DNA from: Comamonadaceae bacterium
GTDB lineage: Bacteria; Pseudomonadota; Gammaproteobacteria; Burkholderiales; Burkholderiaceae_C
Length of the DNA: 13,797 nucleotides
NCBI GenBank assembly: GCA_021286965.1
Contig: JAJTBK010000106.1
Coordinates: 1 to 13,797 of the forward strand
Direction of reading: 5' to 3'
Each line of letters starts with the position of its first letter. Within the stretch, counting starts at the first letter, position 1. This document shows, piece after piece, positions 7,440-13,630 of this stretch. The notes beneath the pieces were generated by a model. It was not told where the DNA came from and searched no databases. It saw only the letters and a list, made by a program, of their open reading frames with translations. A program made the position numbers and the translations under genes.

Positions 7440-8066
7440 TTATTTTGATTGAGGCTCGAACCGCCCCGTCCAAGTCATCTGATCCAAAATTACCGATTTG
7501 TATGCCGCTTCAAACTGGCTGCGCGTATAACGTGGTGCCTGCGCCGTGACGGTAGAAGCATCCTTCAGTGCATACACAGTCATCTTGTAAGTATGGGCAT
7601 TGGGCGGATTGGGCCCGATATAGCCAGTAAATGTCGAACCCGTGACCGGACCAACGCGAACGCCCTGGATAATCGCCAAGCGGTGGTTTTCATCCACCGT
7701 CTTCATCGTGGCCGGCACATTGAATACATTCCAATGGACACAAGCCCTGGCACCCAAGCCACAGGGCGGGGTCTCGTCATCCATGACGATGGCAAACGAC
7801 TTGGTTGCAGCAGGCGCCGAACGGATGCTGATATGGGGTGACACATCTGCCCCCCCTTGCATCGCGTTGGCGTACTTCAGTGACATGGCGCCGCCATCGG
7901 CATATGAATTCGAGGAAATCAACAACAGCCCCGACGCCGTACCTCCCGAAGAACCTGTTCCGGCCGTCGAATTCGGCCCACTGCCTCCAGGATTACCGCC
8001 GCCGCCCCCGCAAGCCGCCAAAGAAAGTGCAATCCCTACCCCCAGTATCGTTCCAGCTATTTTCAT
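7440..8066 (-). CDS. YbhB/YbcL family PEBP (Raf kinase inhibitor-like) lipoprotein
   Basis: A 208-residue predicted lipoprotein. Residues 1-18 form a lipoprotein signal peptide with lipobox LAAC (16-19). Cys19 is followed by Gly, not Asp, so sorting to the outer membrane is expected. A Gly/Ser-rich flexible linker (20-46) precedes a PEBP domain. That domain has 'SYADGGAMSLKY', the ligand-pocket motif DDETPP (96-101), 'CVHWNVFNVP' with His111, and 'GYIGPNPPNAHTYKMTVYAL'. A short insert between DDETPP and HW carries two Cys (102 and 109) that could bond in the periplasm. Family members bind anionic or phosphorylated ligands, but bacterial roles are mostly unknown. The frame is open 21 codons further upstream; the ATG at 8066 is chosen because it starts the signal peptide. 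The SDR stop is 23 bases upstream, so co-transcription is possible. GC is about 50-55 % against about 70 % in the neighbours. Confidence 0.88.
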   Translation of the reverse strand: MKIAGTILGVGIALSLAACGGGGGNPGGSGPNSTAGTGSSGGTASGLLLISSNSYADGGAMSLKYANAMQGGADVSPHISIRSAPAATKSFAIVMDDETPPCGLGARACVHWNVFNVPATMKTVDENHRLAIIQGVRVGPVTGSTFTGYIGPNPPNAHTYKMTVYALKDASTVTAQAPRYTRSQFEAAYKSVILDQMTWTGRFEPQSK

Positions 8067-8089
8067 GTGATGACTCAAAATTTTAAAAA

Positions 8090-9034
8090 TCAAACGAAAT
8101 ACCGCCGGGCAGTGTAGCGCAGTCCCCAATCCTCAATCCCCCCCAGCGCCACCCGCAGCTGCGCCCCGAGGGCCGGTTTATCGGCAAAAGGATCGCTCGG
8201 GTTGCGCGCCGCCAGCACATCCTCCAGGCGCTGGCGCACGCCGGCGAGCAGCTGTGGGTGGCTGAAGATATAGAACTGGCCGGTGGCAACGGCGGCGAAC
8301 ACCTGGCGCGCCACATCCTCGGCACTGACCTTGCCCGAGGCCACGGCCTTGCTGACCATGGCCTGGTTGACCTGCTGGCTGCGGCTGAGCGGGGCCGTGC
8401 CGTCCTGCGGGCGGTTGCGTTCGCTGCGGTCGATGGCGGTGGGCACGAAATACGGGCACAGCACGCTGGCGCCGACCTGGGTGCTGACCAGGGCCAGATC
8501 CTGGTACAGGGTCTCGCTCAGGCTGACGACGGCGTGCTTGGTCACGTTGTAGGCCCCCAGGTTGGGAGCGTTGAGCAGCCCGGCCATGCTGGCGGTGTTG
8601 ACGATGTGGCCGCGCCAGGCCGGGTCGGCCTGGGCAGCAGCGAGCATCATGGGCGTGAACAGGCGCACGCCGTGGATCACGCCCCACAGGTTCACGCCCA
8701 GCACCCATTGCCAGTCCTGCAACGAGTTTTCCCAGATCAGCCCGCCAGCGCCCACACCGGCGTTGTTGAGCACCAGTTGCGGTGCGCCGCAGTGCTGCTG
8801 CACCTGGGCGGCAAAGCGCTCCATGGCCTGGGCGTCGGCCACGTCCACGGTCTGCGCCAGCACCGTGCAGCCGGCGGCGCGCAACTCGGTGGCCGCAGCC
8901 TGCAGGGCGTCGGCCTGCACGTCGGCCAGCACCAGGTTCATGCCGCGCTCGGCCGCCTCGCGGGCGCAGGCCAGGCCCAGGCCAGAGCCCGCGCCGGTAA
9001 TGACGGCGGTGGCGCCGTGAAAATGCTCGATCAT
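8090..9034 (-). CDS. Short-chain dehydrogenase/reductase (SDR family oxidoreductase)
   Basis: A 314-residue cytoplasmic NAD(P)-dependent oxidoreductase of the classical SDR type. The cofactor-binding TGAGSGLG is at 13-20, 'LADVQ' places an acidic residue (Asp38) after beta-2 (suggesting NAD preference), NNAG is at 90-93, and the catalytic Ser149, Tyr162 and Lys166 (YNVTK) are present. It is longer than the usual 250 residues. The additional C-terminal part, 'QFYIFSHPQLLAGVRQRLED' onward, is typical of a subgroup of SDRs annotated next to acyl-CoA and steroid or aromatic catabolism genes. The substrate cannot be read. ATG at 9034 gives the standard N-terminus, though there is no clear Shine-Dalgarno. 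A second SDR lies 69 nt upstream with a palindromic repeat between them. The two are only distantly similar, so a recent duplication is unlikely. Confidence 0.92.
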   Translation of the reverse strand: MIEHFHGATAVITGAGSGLGLACAREAAERGMNLVLADVQADALQAAATELRAAGCTVLAQTVDVADAQAMERFAAQVQQHCGAPQLVLNNAGVGAGGLIWENSLQDWQWVLGVNLWGVIHGVRLFTPMMLAAAQADPAWRGHIVNTASMAGLLNAPNLGAYNVTKHAVVSLSETLYQDLALVSTQVGASVLCPYFVPTAIDRSERNRPQDGTAPLSRSQQVNQAMVSKAVASGKVSAEDVARQVFAAVATGQFYIFSHPQLLAGVRQRLEDVLAARNPSDPFADKPALGAQLRVALGGIEDWGLRYTARRYFV

Positions 9035-9051
9035 GGCAATGCTACTTATTT

Positions 9052-9096
9052 GATAGCCGCTAGCGCTTGTCCAGCAAGCGCTAGGGCCTGATTTTT
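9052..9096. repeat. Palindromic intergenic repeat between two SDR genes
   Basis: A 45-nt element starts GATAGC and ends GATTTTT. Its core is a perfect 10-bp inverted repeat, CTAGCGCTTG (9060-9069) and CAAGCGCTAG (9075-9084), with the loop TCCAG. Elements of this general form (GATAGCTGCTAGCGC..., T-rich end) are, to my knowledge, frequent between genes of Comamonadaceae. On the plus strand the stem is followed seven bases later by TTTTT. The SDR transcript reads the other strand, where no T-run follows, so it is an RNA hairpin rather than a terminator for these genes. A degenerate copy lies in tex (5318-5361). Confidence 0.8.
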
Positions 9097-9103
9097 ATCG
9101 TAA

Positions 9104-9895
9104 TCAAGCACCCACCAGGGCGCTCACGCCGCCATCCACCGCCATCCACTGGCCGGTGATGTGCTTGCCTGCCGGGCTGGCCAGCAGCAGCGCCAGGCCC
9201 TTCAGGTCTTCGTCGTCGCCCAGGCGGCCCAGCGGCGCCTTGGCGGCCATCTTGTCCTCGCCCAGGGCGGCGATGATGCCGCTGGCCATCTTGGTCTTGA
9301 AGAAGCCGGGGCAGATGGCGTTGACGCGGATGCCGTACGGCCCCCACTCGCCCGCCAGCGCGCGCGTGAAGTTGAGCACCGCGCCCTTGGAGGTGTTGTA
9401 GGCAATGGTTTTCATGCCCACCGGATTGCCACCCAGGCCGGCGATGGAGGCGACGTTGATGATGCTGCCGCTGCGCCGCGCAATCATGCTGCCCTTGGCG
9501 ATGGCCTGCGCCAGCAAAAAGTAGCCGCGCACGTTCAGGTCCATGACCTTGTCCCAGGCGCTGGCCGGATGATCCTCCGCCGGCGCACCCCAGGTGGCGC
9601 CGGCGTTGTTGATGAGGATGTCCACCTGGCCCAGTTCAGCAAGCGCCGCCTGCGCCAGACGGGCGATGTCGTCATCCTTGGCGCAATCGGCGGCGATGCT
9701 GCTGGCGGCAATGCCCTGCGCCTGCAGCGCAGCAACGGCCTGGGCCAGCTCGTCGGCCTTGCGCGCCACCAGCAGCACGCGTGCGCCGGCCTCGCCCAGG
9801 GCCTGCGCCATCTGCAGGCCCAGGCCGCGCGAGCCGCCGGTGACGAGGGCGCTCTGGCCGGTCAAGTCAAAAAGTTGTTGCACGCTGCGTGCCAT
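9104..9895 (-). CDS. Short-chain dehydrogenase/reductase (SDR; gluconate 5-dehydrogenase/FabG-like)
   Basis: A 263-residue cytoplasmic classical SDR. It shows TGGSRGLG (19-26), 'VARKADEL' with a basic residue after beta-2 (suggesting NADP(H)), NNAG (96-99), catalytic Ser150, Tyr166 and Lys170 in 'YNTSKGAV', the 'VNAICPGFFKTKM' segment and the C-terminal 'GQWMAVDGGVSAL'. Length and motifs fit 3-oxoacyl-ACP-reductase-like and gluconate 5-dehydrogenase-like SDRs, but the substrate is open. The start at 9895 is supported by AGGGAG (complement of 9902-9907) six bases upstream; an in-frame ATG 23 codons earlier has no such support. It is probably the first gene of a leftward unit with the second SDR and perhaps the PEBP lipoprotein. 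The 91 bases upstream, down to the sixA stop, hold only this ribosome binding site and GC-rich sequence with no convincing promoter or terminator. Confidence 0.93.
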   Translation of the reverse strand: MARSVQQLFDLTGQSALVTGGSRGLGLQMAQALGEAGARVLLVARKADELAQAVAALQAQGIAASSIAADCAKDDDIARLAQAALAELGQVDILINNAGATWGAPAEDHPASAWDKVMDLNVRGYFLLAQAIAKGSMIARRSGSIINVASIAGLGGNPVGMKTIAYNTSKGAVLNFTRALAGEWGPYGIRVNAICPGFFKTKMASGIIAALGEDKMAAKAPLGRLGDDEDLKGLALLLASPAGKHITGQWMAVDGGVSALVGA

Positions 9896-9901
9896 GGGTG
9901 T

Positions 9902-9907
9902 CTCCCT
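9902..9907 (-). promoter_or_regulatory. Ribosome binding site of the second SDR gene
   Basis: AGGGAG on the minus strand lies six bases before the ATG at 9895 and decides between this start and an earlier in-frame ATG at 9964. Confidence 0.8.
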
Positions 9908-9986
9908 TTGCGGTTGAAAAAGCAAAAGGCAATTGTGGGCAGCAGCGCTGGCGCCCGCTGTCACCTGCGCGATGCGCGCGGCGGCG

Positions 9987-10451
9987 CTACAGCAGGTCGG
10001 GCGTGAGTGCTGCCAGCAGCACCGTGGCGCTGTGGCCTTCGCGCTGGCGCTGGCGCAGCCACCACAGGGCGCCCTTGCGGATGCTGCAGTCGCCCGCCGT
10101 GATGCCCAAGAGCTGCGCCGCCACCTGCCCGAGCTGCGGCTGGTGGCCCACGACCAGCACCGCGCCGCGTGCCTGTGGCCATTGCACCAGCTCCAGCAGC
10201 TCGGCCGCCGTGCCGCCGGGCAGCAGCTCGGCGCGGCGCTTGAACTTGCGCCCCAGCGCCTGGGCCGTCTGCTCGGTGCGCAGCGCCGGGCTGGCGAGCA
10301 CGCGCAGGCCCTGCGGCAGCTGGCGATCGAGCCAGGCGGCCATGCGCGCGGCCTGTTTTTCGCCGCGCGGCGTCAGGGCACGCAGCAGATCGTCGCCACC
10401 GTCGGTGTTCTCATGCGCCTCGGCGTGGCGCCACAAAATCAAATCCATCAT
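9987..10451 (-). CDS. sixA: Phosphohistidine phosphatase SixA
   Basis: A 154-residue single-domain member of the histidine phosphatase (phosphoglycerate mutase-like) superfamily, of SixA size. The nucleophile motif RHA has Arg8 and His9 ('LILWRHAEA'). Arg58 is in 'SPALRTEQTA', and the second catalytic His103 is in 'VVGHQPQLGQ'. SixA removes phosphate from histidine residues. In E. coli the known targets are ArcB and the nitrogen-PTS protein NPr, and the target here is not known. The gene begins with two adjacent ATG codons (10451 and 10448). The first overlaps the ppk1 stop as ATGA, so translation is probably coupled to ppk1. If the ppk1 promoter is PhoB-controlled, as the upstream repeats suggest, sixA would share that control. 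Confidence 0.93.
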   Translation of the reverse strand: MMDLILWRHAEAHENTDGGDDLLRALTPRGEKQAARMAAWLDRQLPQGLRVLASPALRTEQTAQALGRKFKRRAELLPGGTAAELLELVQWPQARGAVLVVGHQPQLGQVAAQLLGITAGDCSIRKGALWWLRQRQREGHSATVLLAALTPDLL

Positions 10452-12619
10452 CGTTGCTTCTTGCGCGGTGCTGCGGGTTGGCTGTAGCGCTGCATGAGCG
10501 CGGCCTGCGCGCCCTTGCCGTGCACGGGCTCGGGCGGCGGGCTGTACTGGCCGCCGGGCTGCTGGCTCCAGGCGCCCTGCTCGTCGTGCAGGTAGGCCAC
10601 CAGGCATTCGTCGATGATGCGCTGGCGCAGCTGCGCATCGTGGATCGGCCAGGCGAGCTCGACGCGGCGCAGCATGTTGCGGTTCATCCAGTCGGCGCTC
10701 GACAGGTACAAATCCTGCTGCTCGCCGGCGCCGAAGTAAAACACCCGCGTGTGCTCCAGAAAGCGCCCGATGACGGAGCGCACGCGGATGTTGTCGCTCA
10801 GCCCCGGCAGCTGCGCCGGCAACATGCAGGCGCCGCGCACGATGAGGTCGATGCGCGCGCCCTGCTGGCCGGCGCGCAGCAGGGCCTGGATCAGCACCTC
10901 GTCGGTGAGGGCATTCATCTTCAGCACGATGCGCGCGTACTGTCCGGCCTGCGCTGCCTGCGCCACCTGCTCGATTTTCTCGACCATGCGTTTTTGCAGG
11001 TAGAACGGCGCCAGCATCAACTGGCGCAGCTTGGGCGGGCGGTTCTGGCTCGCCAGGTGGCTAAAAACCCCGTCCATGTCGGCCGTCAAGTCCTCGTTGC
11101 AGGTCAGCAGGCCCAGGTCGGTGTACAGGCGCGCGGTGCGCGGGTTGTAGTTGCCGGTCGAGAGGTGGCCGTAGCGGCGCAGGCTGCGGCCTTCGCGGCG
11201 CGTGACAAGCAGCATCTTGGCGTGCGTCTTCAGGCCGACGACGCCGTACACCACCTGCGCGCCCAGGGCTTCGAGTGCCTCCGCCCAGTTGATGTTGGCC
11301 TCTTCGTCAAAGCGCGCCTTCAGCTCGACCACGGCCATGACTTCCTTGCCCCGGCGCACGGCCTCGCGCAGCAGCTCCATGAGCTCGGAGTCGGCGCCAG
11401 TGCGGTAAATGGTTTGCTTGATGACCAGCACGTCGGGGTCGTGCACCGCCTCGCGCAAAAAGGCGATGACGGCGTCAAAACTCTCGAACGGGTGGTGCAG
11501 CAGCAGGTCGCGCTGGCGCATCTGCGCCAGGATGGACTGGCCCGGCACCAGCCCCTGCGGCCAGGCGCCGCGCCAGGGCGGGAACAGGAGCGCAGGACGC
11601 TCGGCCAGATCGACCAGCTGCGCCAGGCGCACCAGGTTCACCGGCCCATGCACCCGGAACACGGCCTGCGCCGGCAGGGCGAACTGCGCCTGCAGAAAAT
11701 CGGACAAAAAGCGTGTGCAGCTGGCCGACACCTCCAGGCGCACGGCCTGGCCGTAGTGGCGCTGCTGCAGCCCCTGGCGCAGGGCGGTGCGCAGGTTGCG
11801 CATATCGTCCTCGTCCACCGCCAGCTCGGAGTGGCGCGTGACGCGAAATTGCGAGAACTCACTGACCTCGCGTCCCGGGAACAAATCGGCGAGGTGCGCG
11901 CGGATGACGCTCGAGAGCAGCACGGACAAGGCTTCTTTCGGCGCCACGCGCGCCGGCATCCGGATGACGCGCGGCAGCGCGCGCGGCACGCGCACGATGG
12001 CGATCTCGTTGGCGCGTCCAAACGCATCCTGGCCCTTGAGGCGGACGATGAAATTGAGCGACTTGTTGGCCACCATGGGAAAGGGGTGCGCCGGGTCGAG
12101 CCCCACCGGGATCAGCAGCGGACGCACCTCGCGCTCGAAGTATTCCTGCACCCAGCGGCGTTGCTCGCCGGTGCGCTCGCCGTGCGAGACGATGCGCAGC
12201 CCCTGCTGCGCCAGCGCCGGCGTCAGCACCTCGTTGTAGAGCTGGTACTGGCGCGCCACCAGGTCTTGCACGGCAGCCATCAGGGCATCAAAACTCGCCG
12301 GGCTGTAGCCGCCCTTGGCCTCCCCTTCCTGCAGCGCCGTGATGTGCAGGGCCGCACGCACTTCAAAGAATTCGTCGAGGTTCGAGGAGACGATGCACAG
12401 GTAGCGCAGGCGTTCGAGCAGCGGCACATCGGCGCGCCGGGCCCAGTCGAACACCCGTTCGTTGAAAGCCAGGATGCTGTGGTCACGGTCGAGCAGCATG
12501 GTGCCCGCCAGCTCCGGCGCCAGCGGCGCCACCAGCGGTACGGCCACGGGAGACATGGCCGCAGCGCACTCAGCGGCCGGCCCCCGGGGCTCGGCCAGCA
12601 CAGGAATCAAGGACGACAT
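10448..12619 (-). CDS. ppk1: Polyphosphate kinase 1
   Basis: A 723-residue enzyme that reversibly transfers the gamma-phosphate of ATP to long-chain polyphosphate, usually at the inner membrane. The order is standard: N-terminal domain with 'FNERVFDWARR' and 'RYLCIVSSNLDEFFEVR', the head domain, then two phospholipase-D-like catalytic domains. The first of these carries His466 in 'GLKTHAKMLL', the residue that becomes phosphorylated, and is followed by 'HLSTGNYNPRTARLYTDLGL'. The second carries His623 in 'FLEHTRVFYF' and 'YLSSADWMNRNMLRRVE'. Everything needed for activity is present. ATG at 12619 is taken as the start. A TTG three codons earlier is possible, and two more in-frame ATGs lie within an Ala/Pro-rich leader of about 40 residues. 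The gene is preceded by an array of Pho-box repeats and overlaps sixA by 4 nt. Coupling to phosphate starvation is inferred from these repeats. Confidence 0.97.
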   Translation of the reverse strand: MSSLIPVLAEPRGPAAECAAAMSPVAVPLVAPLAPELAGTMLLDRDHSILAFNERVFDWARRADVPLLERLRYLCIVSSNLDEFFEVRAALHITALQEGEAKGGYSPASFDALMAAVQDLVARQYQLYNEVLTPALAQQGLRIVSHGERTGEQRRWVQEYFEREVRPLLIPVGLDPAHPFPMVANKSLNFIVRLKGQDAFGRANEIAIVRVPRALPRVIRMPARVAPKEALSVLLSSVIRAHLADLFPGREVSEFSQFRVTRHSELAVDEDDMRNLRTALRQGLQQRHYGQAVRLEVSASCTRFLSDFLQAQFALPAQAVFRVHGPVNLVRLAQLVDLAERPALLFPPWRGAWPQGLVPGQSILAQMRQRDLLLHHPFESFDAVIAFLREAVHDPDVLVIKQTIYRTGADSELMELLREAVRRGKEVMAVVELKARFDEEANINWAEALEALGAQVVYGVVGLKTHAKMLLVTRREGRSLRRYGHLSTGNYNPRTARLYTDLGLLTCNEDLTADMDGVFSHLASQNRPPKLRQLMLAPFYLQKRMVEKIEQVAQAAQAGQYARIVLKMNALTDEVLIQALLRAGQQGARIDLIVRGACMLPAQLPGLSDNIRVRSVIGRFLEHTRVFYFGAGEQQDLYLSSADWMNRNMLRRVELAWPIHDAQLRQRIIDECLVAYLHDEQGAWSQQPGGQYSPPPEPVHGKGAQAALMQRYSQPAAPRKKQR

Positions 12620-12648
12620 GGCAAACAAGGTCAGTGGGCAAGCCGCGC

Positions 12649-12704
12649 AGTATCAAAACGCCAGGTGACAACTTGATGACAAACGCATGACAGGCACATG
12701 ACCG
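12649..12704 (-). promoter_or_regulatory. Tandem Pho boxes (four half-sites) and -10-like element of the ppk1 promoter
   Basis: Read on the minus strand there are four direct repeats, CGGTCAT (12704-12698), CTGTCAT (12693-12687), TTGTCAT (12682-12676) and TTGTCAC (12671-12665). Each is separated by exactly four bases, so the period is 11 bp. The PhoB consensus is two CTGTCAT-type half-sites four bases apart, so this array holds two adjoining or three overlapping boxes. Ten bases after the last half-site comes GATACT (12654-12649), a fair -10 hexamer (4 of 6). That is the spacing of PhoB-activated promoters, where the box replaces the -35 element. Transcription would start near 12642, about 20 bases before the ATG of ppk1. 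Confidence 0.8.
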
Positions 12705-12707
12705 TCA

Positions 12708-13493
12708 TCATTGCCCCAAAAAATGCCGACGATAACGCGCCGGCAGATCGGCCATGCGCATGAACATGGGCAGGTCGGCGGTGTTGAAGTCCGGGTCCCA
12801 GGCCGGGGCCCCGAGCACGCGCGCACCCAGGCGCAGGTAGCCCTTGATGAGCGCCGGCGGCTCGACGCTGAGCGAGCCATCGAGCTGCTGCACCGGCAGC
12901 GCCAGGCGCGGGAACACCTGGTACTCGATCGGTGCCAGGTGGCTCTGGCGCAGCTGCTGCCAGATGCTGGCGGCGACGTCGCCGCTGACCAGGCCGTTGT
13001 TGACCACGAAATCCGCCAGCGCGCCCCACAGCGCCAGCACCACGCCACCATGGCGGTGCTCGGCGTGCACGCAACTGCGCCCGAGTTCGACCATGCGCGG
13101 GCGCAGTGCGCGCAGGCGCGTCAGGTCGAATTCGAGGTCGCTGTAGGTGCTGCCGATGCGCCGCGCCTGCGCCGGCGTCAGCACGCGGTAGGTGCCGACG
13201 ACCTCGCCGCTGTCCTGGCTGCGCACCAGCAGGTGCTCGCAATAATCGTCGAACAGGTCGATGTCGTGCCCGGGCAGGGTGGCGGGCAGGCGCGCACCCA
13301 TCTCCTGCACGAACACCGTATGCCTCAGCCGCTGCGCCGCGCGCACCTCGTCCTGGTGGCGCGCCCAGGCCACCTCCAGGCCGCTCCTGGCAGCCGGCTG
13401 CGCACCCAGCCCCAGGCCAGGGCGGTGAAGTGACCCCCGGGGCAAGGAGGGCAGGGGCGACAGGGGCAAAGTCGGCGAGGGCAACTCTTTCAT
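12708..13493 (-). CDS. olsB: GNAT-fold N-acyltransferase, OlsB-like (L-ornithine N-alpha-acyltransferase)
   Basis: A 261-residue protein of the OlsB family (acyltransferases with a GNAT fold). OlsB transfers a 3-hydroxyacyl chain from acyl-ACP to ornithine, the first step of ornithine-lipid synthesis, at the cytoplasmic face of the membrane. Visible family pattern: 'AAQRLRHTVFVQEMGA', 'DLFDDYCEHLLVRSQDSGEV', 'VVGTYRVLTPAQARRIG', 'YSDLEFDL', the hallmark 'VELGRSCVH' (135-143), 'ALWGALADFV', and a C-terminal 'DFNTADLPMFMRM' plus 'YRRHFLGQ'. A Pro/Leu/Gly-rich leader of about 40 residues precedes the domain. The start at 13493 has AAAGG (complement of 13501-13505) seven bases upstream. The partner olsA (second acyltransferase) is not in this window. 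A Pho-box-like pair lies about 55 bases upstream of the start. The family call is firm; the exact substrate is inferred, since related GNATs serve other acylations. Confidence 0.8.
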   Translation of the reverse strand: MKELPSPTLPLSPLPSLPRGSLHRPGLGLGAQPAARSGLEVAWARHQDEVRAAQRLRHTVFVQEMGARLPATLPGHDIDLFDDYCEHLLVRSQDSGEVVGTYRVLTPAQARRIGSTYSDLEFDLTRLRALRPRMVELGRSCVHAEHRHGGVVLALWGALADFVVNNGLVSGDVAASIWQQLRQSHLAPIEYQVFPRLALPVQQLDGSLSVEPPALIKGYLRLGARVLGAPAWDPDFNTADLPMFMRMADLPARYRRHFLGQ

Positions 13494-13525
13494 GGCGATA
13501 CCTTTCGTGCGGCCCGGTGGCCGTG

Positions 13526-13540
13526 GCCCGACTCTCGGGC
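13526..13540. promoter_or_regulatory. Short perfect inverted repeat in the olsB leader
   Basis: GCCCGA (13526-13531) and TCGGGC (13535-13540) flank a three-base centre. It lies between the Pho-box-like pair and the olsB ribosome binding site. It could be a small RNA hairpin or an operator, and in DNA this GC-rich it may also be chance. Confidence 0.35.
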
Positions 13541-13546
13541 GCCGCC

Positions 13547-13564
13547 ATGACACCCCCATGACGG
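13547..13564 (-). promoter_or_regulatory. Putative Pho box upstream of olsB
   Basis: On the minus strand CCGTCAT (13564-13558) and GTGTCAT (13553-13547) are two half-sites separated by GGGG. This is the 7+4+7 layout of one PhoB binding box pointing at olsB. Ten bases further on comes GAGAGT, which is a poor -10 hexamer (3 of 6), so the promoter itself is not convincing. The agreement in layout with the stronger ppk1 array is the main support. Confidence 0.5.
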
Positions 13565-13630
13565 TGGTTTTTTGGCATCAAATACAATTTGGAACAGATT
13601 TTGCATTTCCATCGGATATAACCCCCTCGC

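Noticed and set aside
8090..9895. Recent tandem duplication of the two SDR genes
   Set aside because: The proteins share only general SDR motifs, differ in length (314 against 263) and in the residue after beta-2 that selects the cofactor, so they come from different subfamilies.
9896..9986. GC-rich inverted repeats (GCGC arms) downstream of sixA as a terminator
   Set aside because: Arms are four to five bases of alternating G and C with no T-run on the minus strand, as is common by chance at this GC content.
10454..12676. A 740-codon plus-strand open frame antisense to ppk1
   Set aside because: Shadow of ppk1 in high-GC DNA: Arg/His/Gln-rich translation, no domain, no ribosome binding site.
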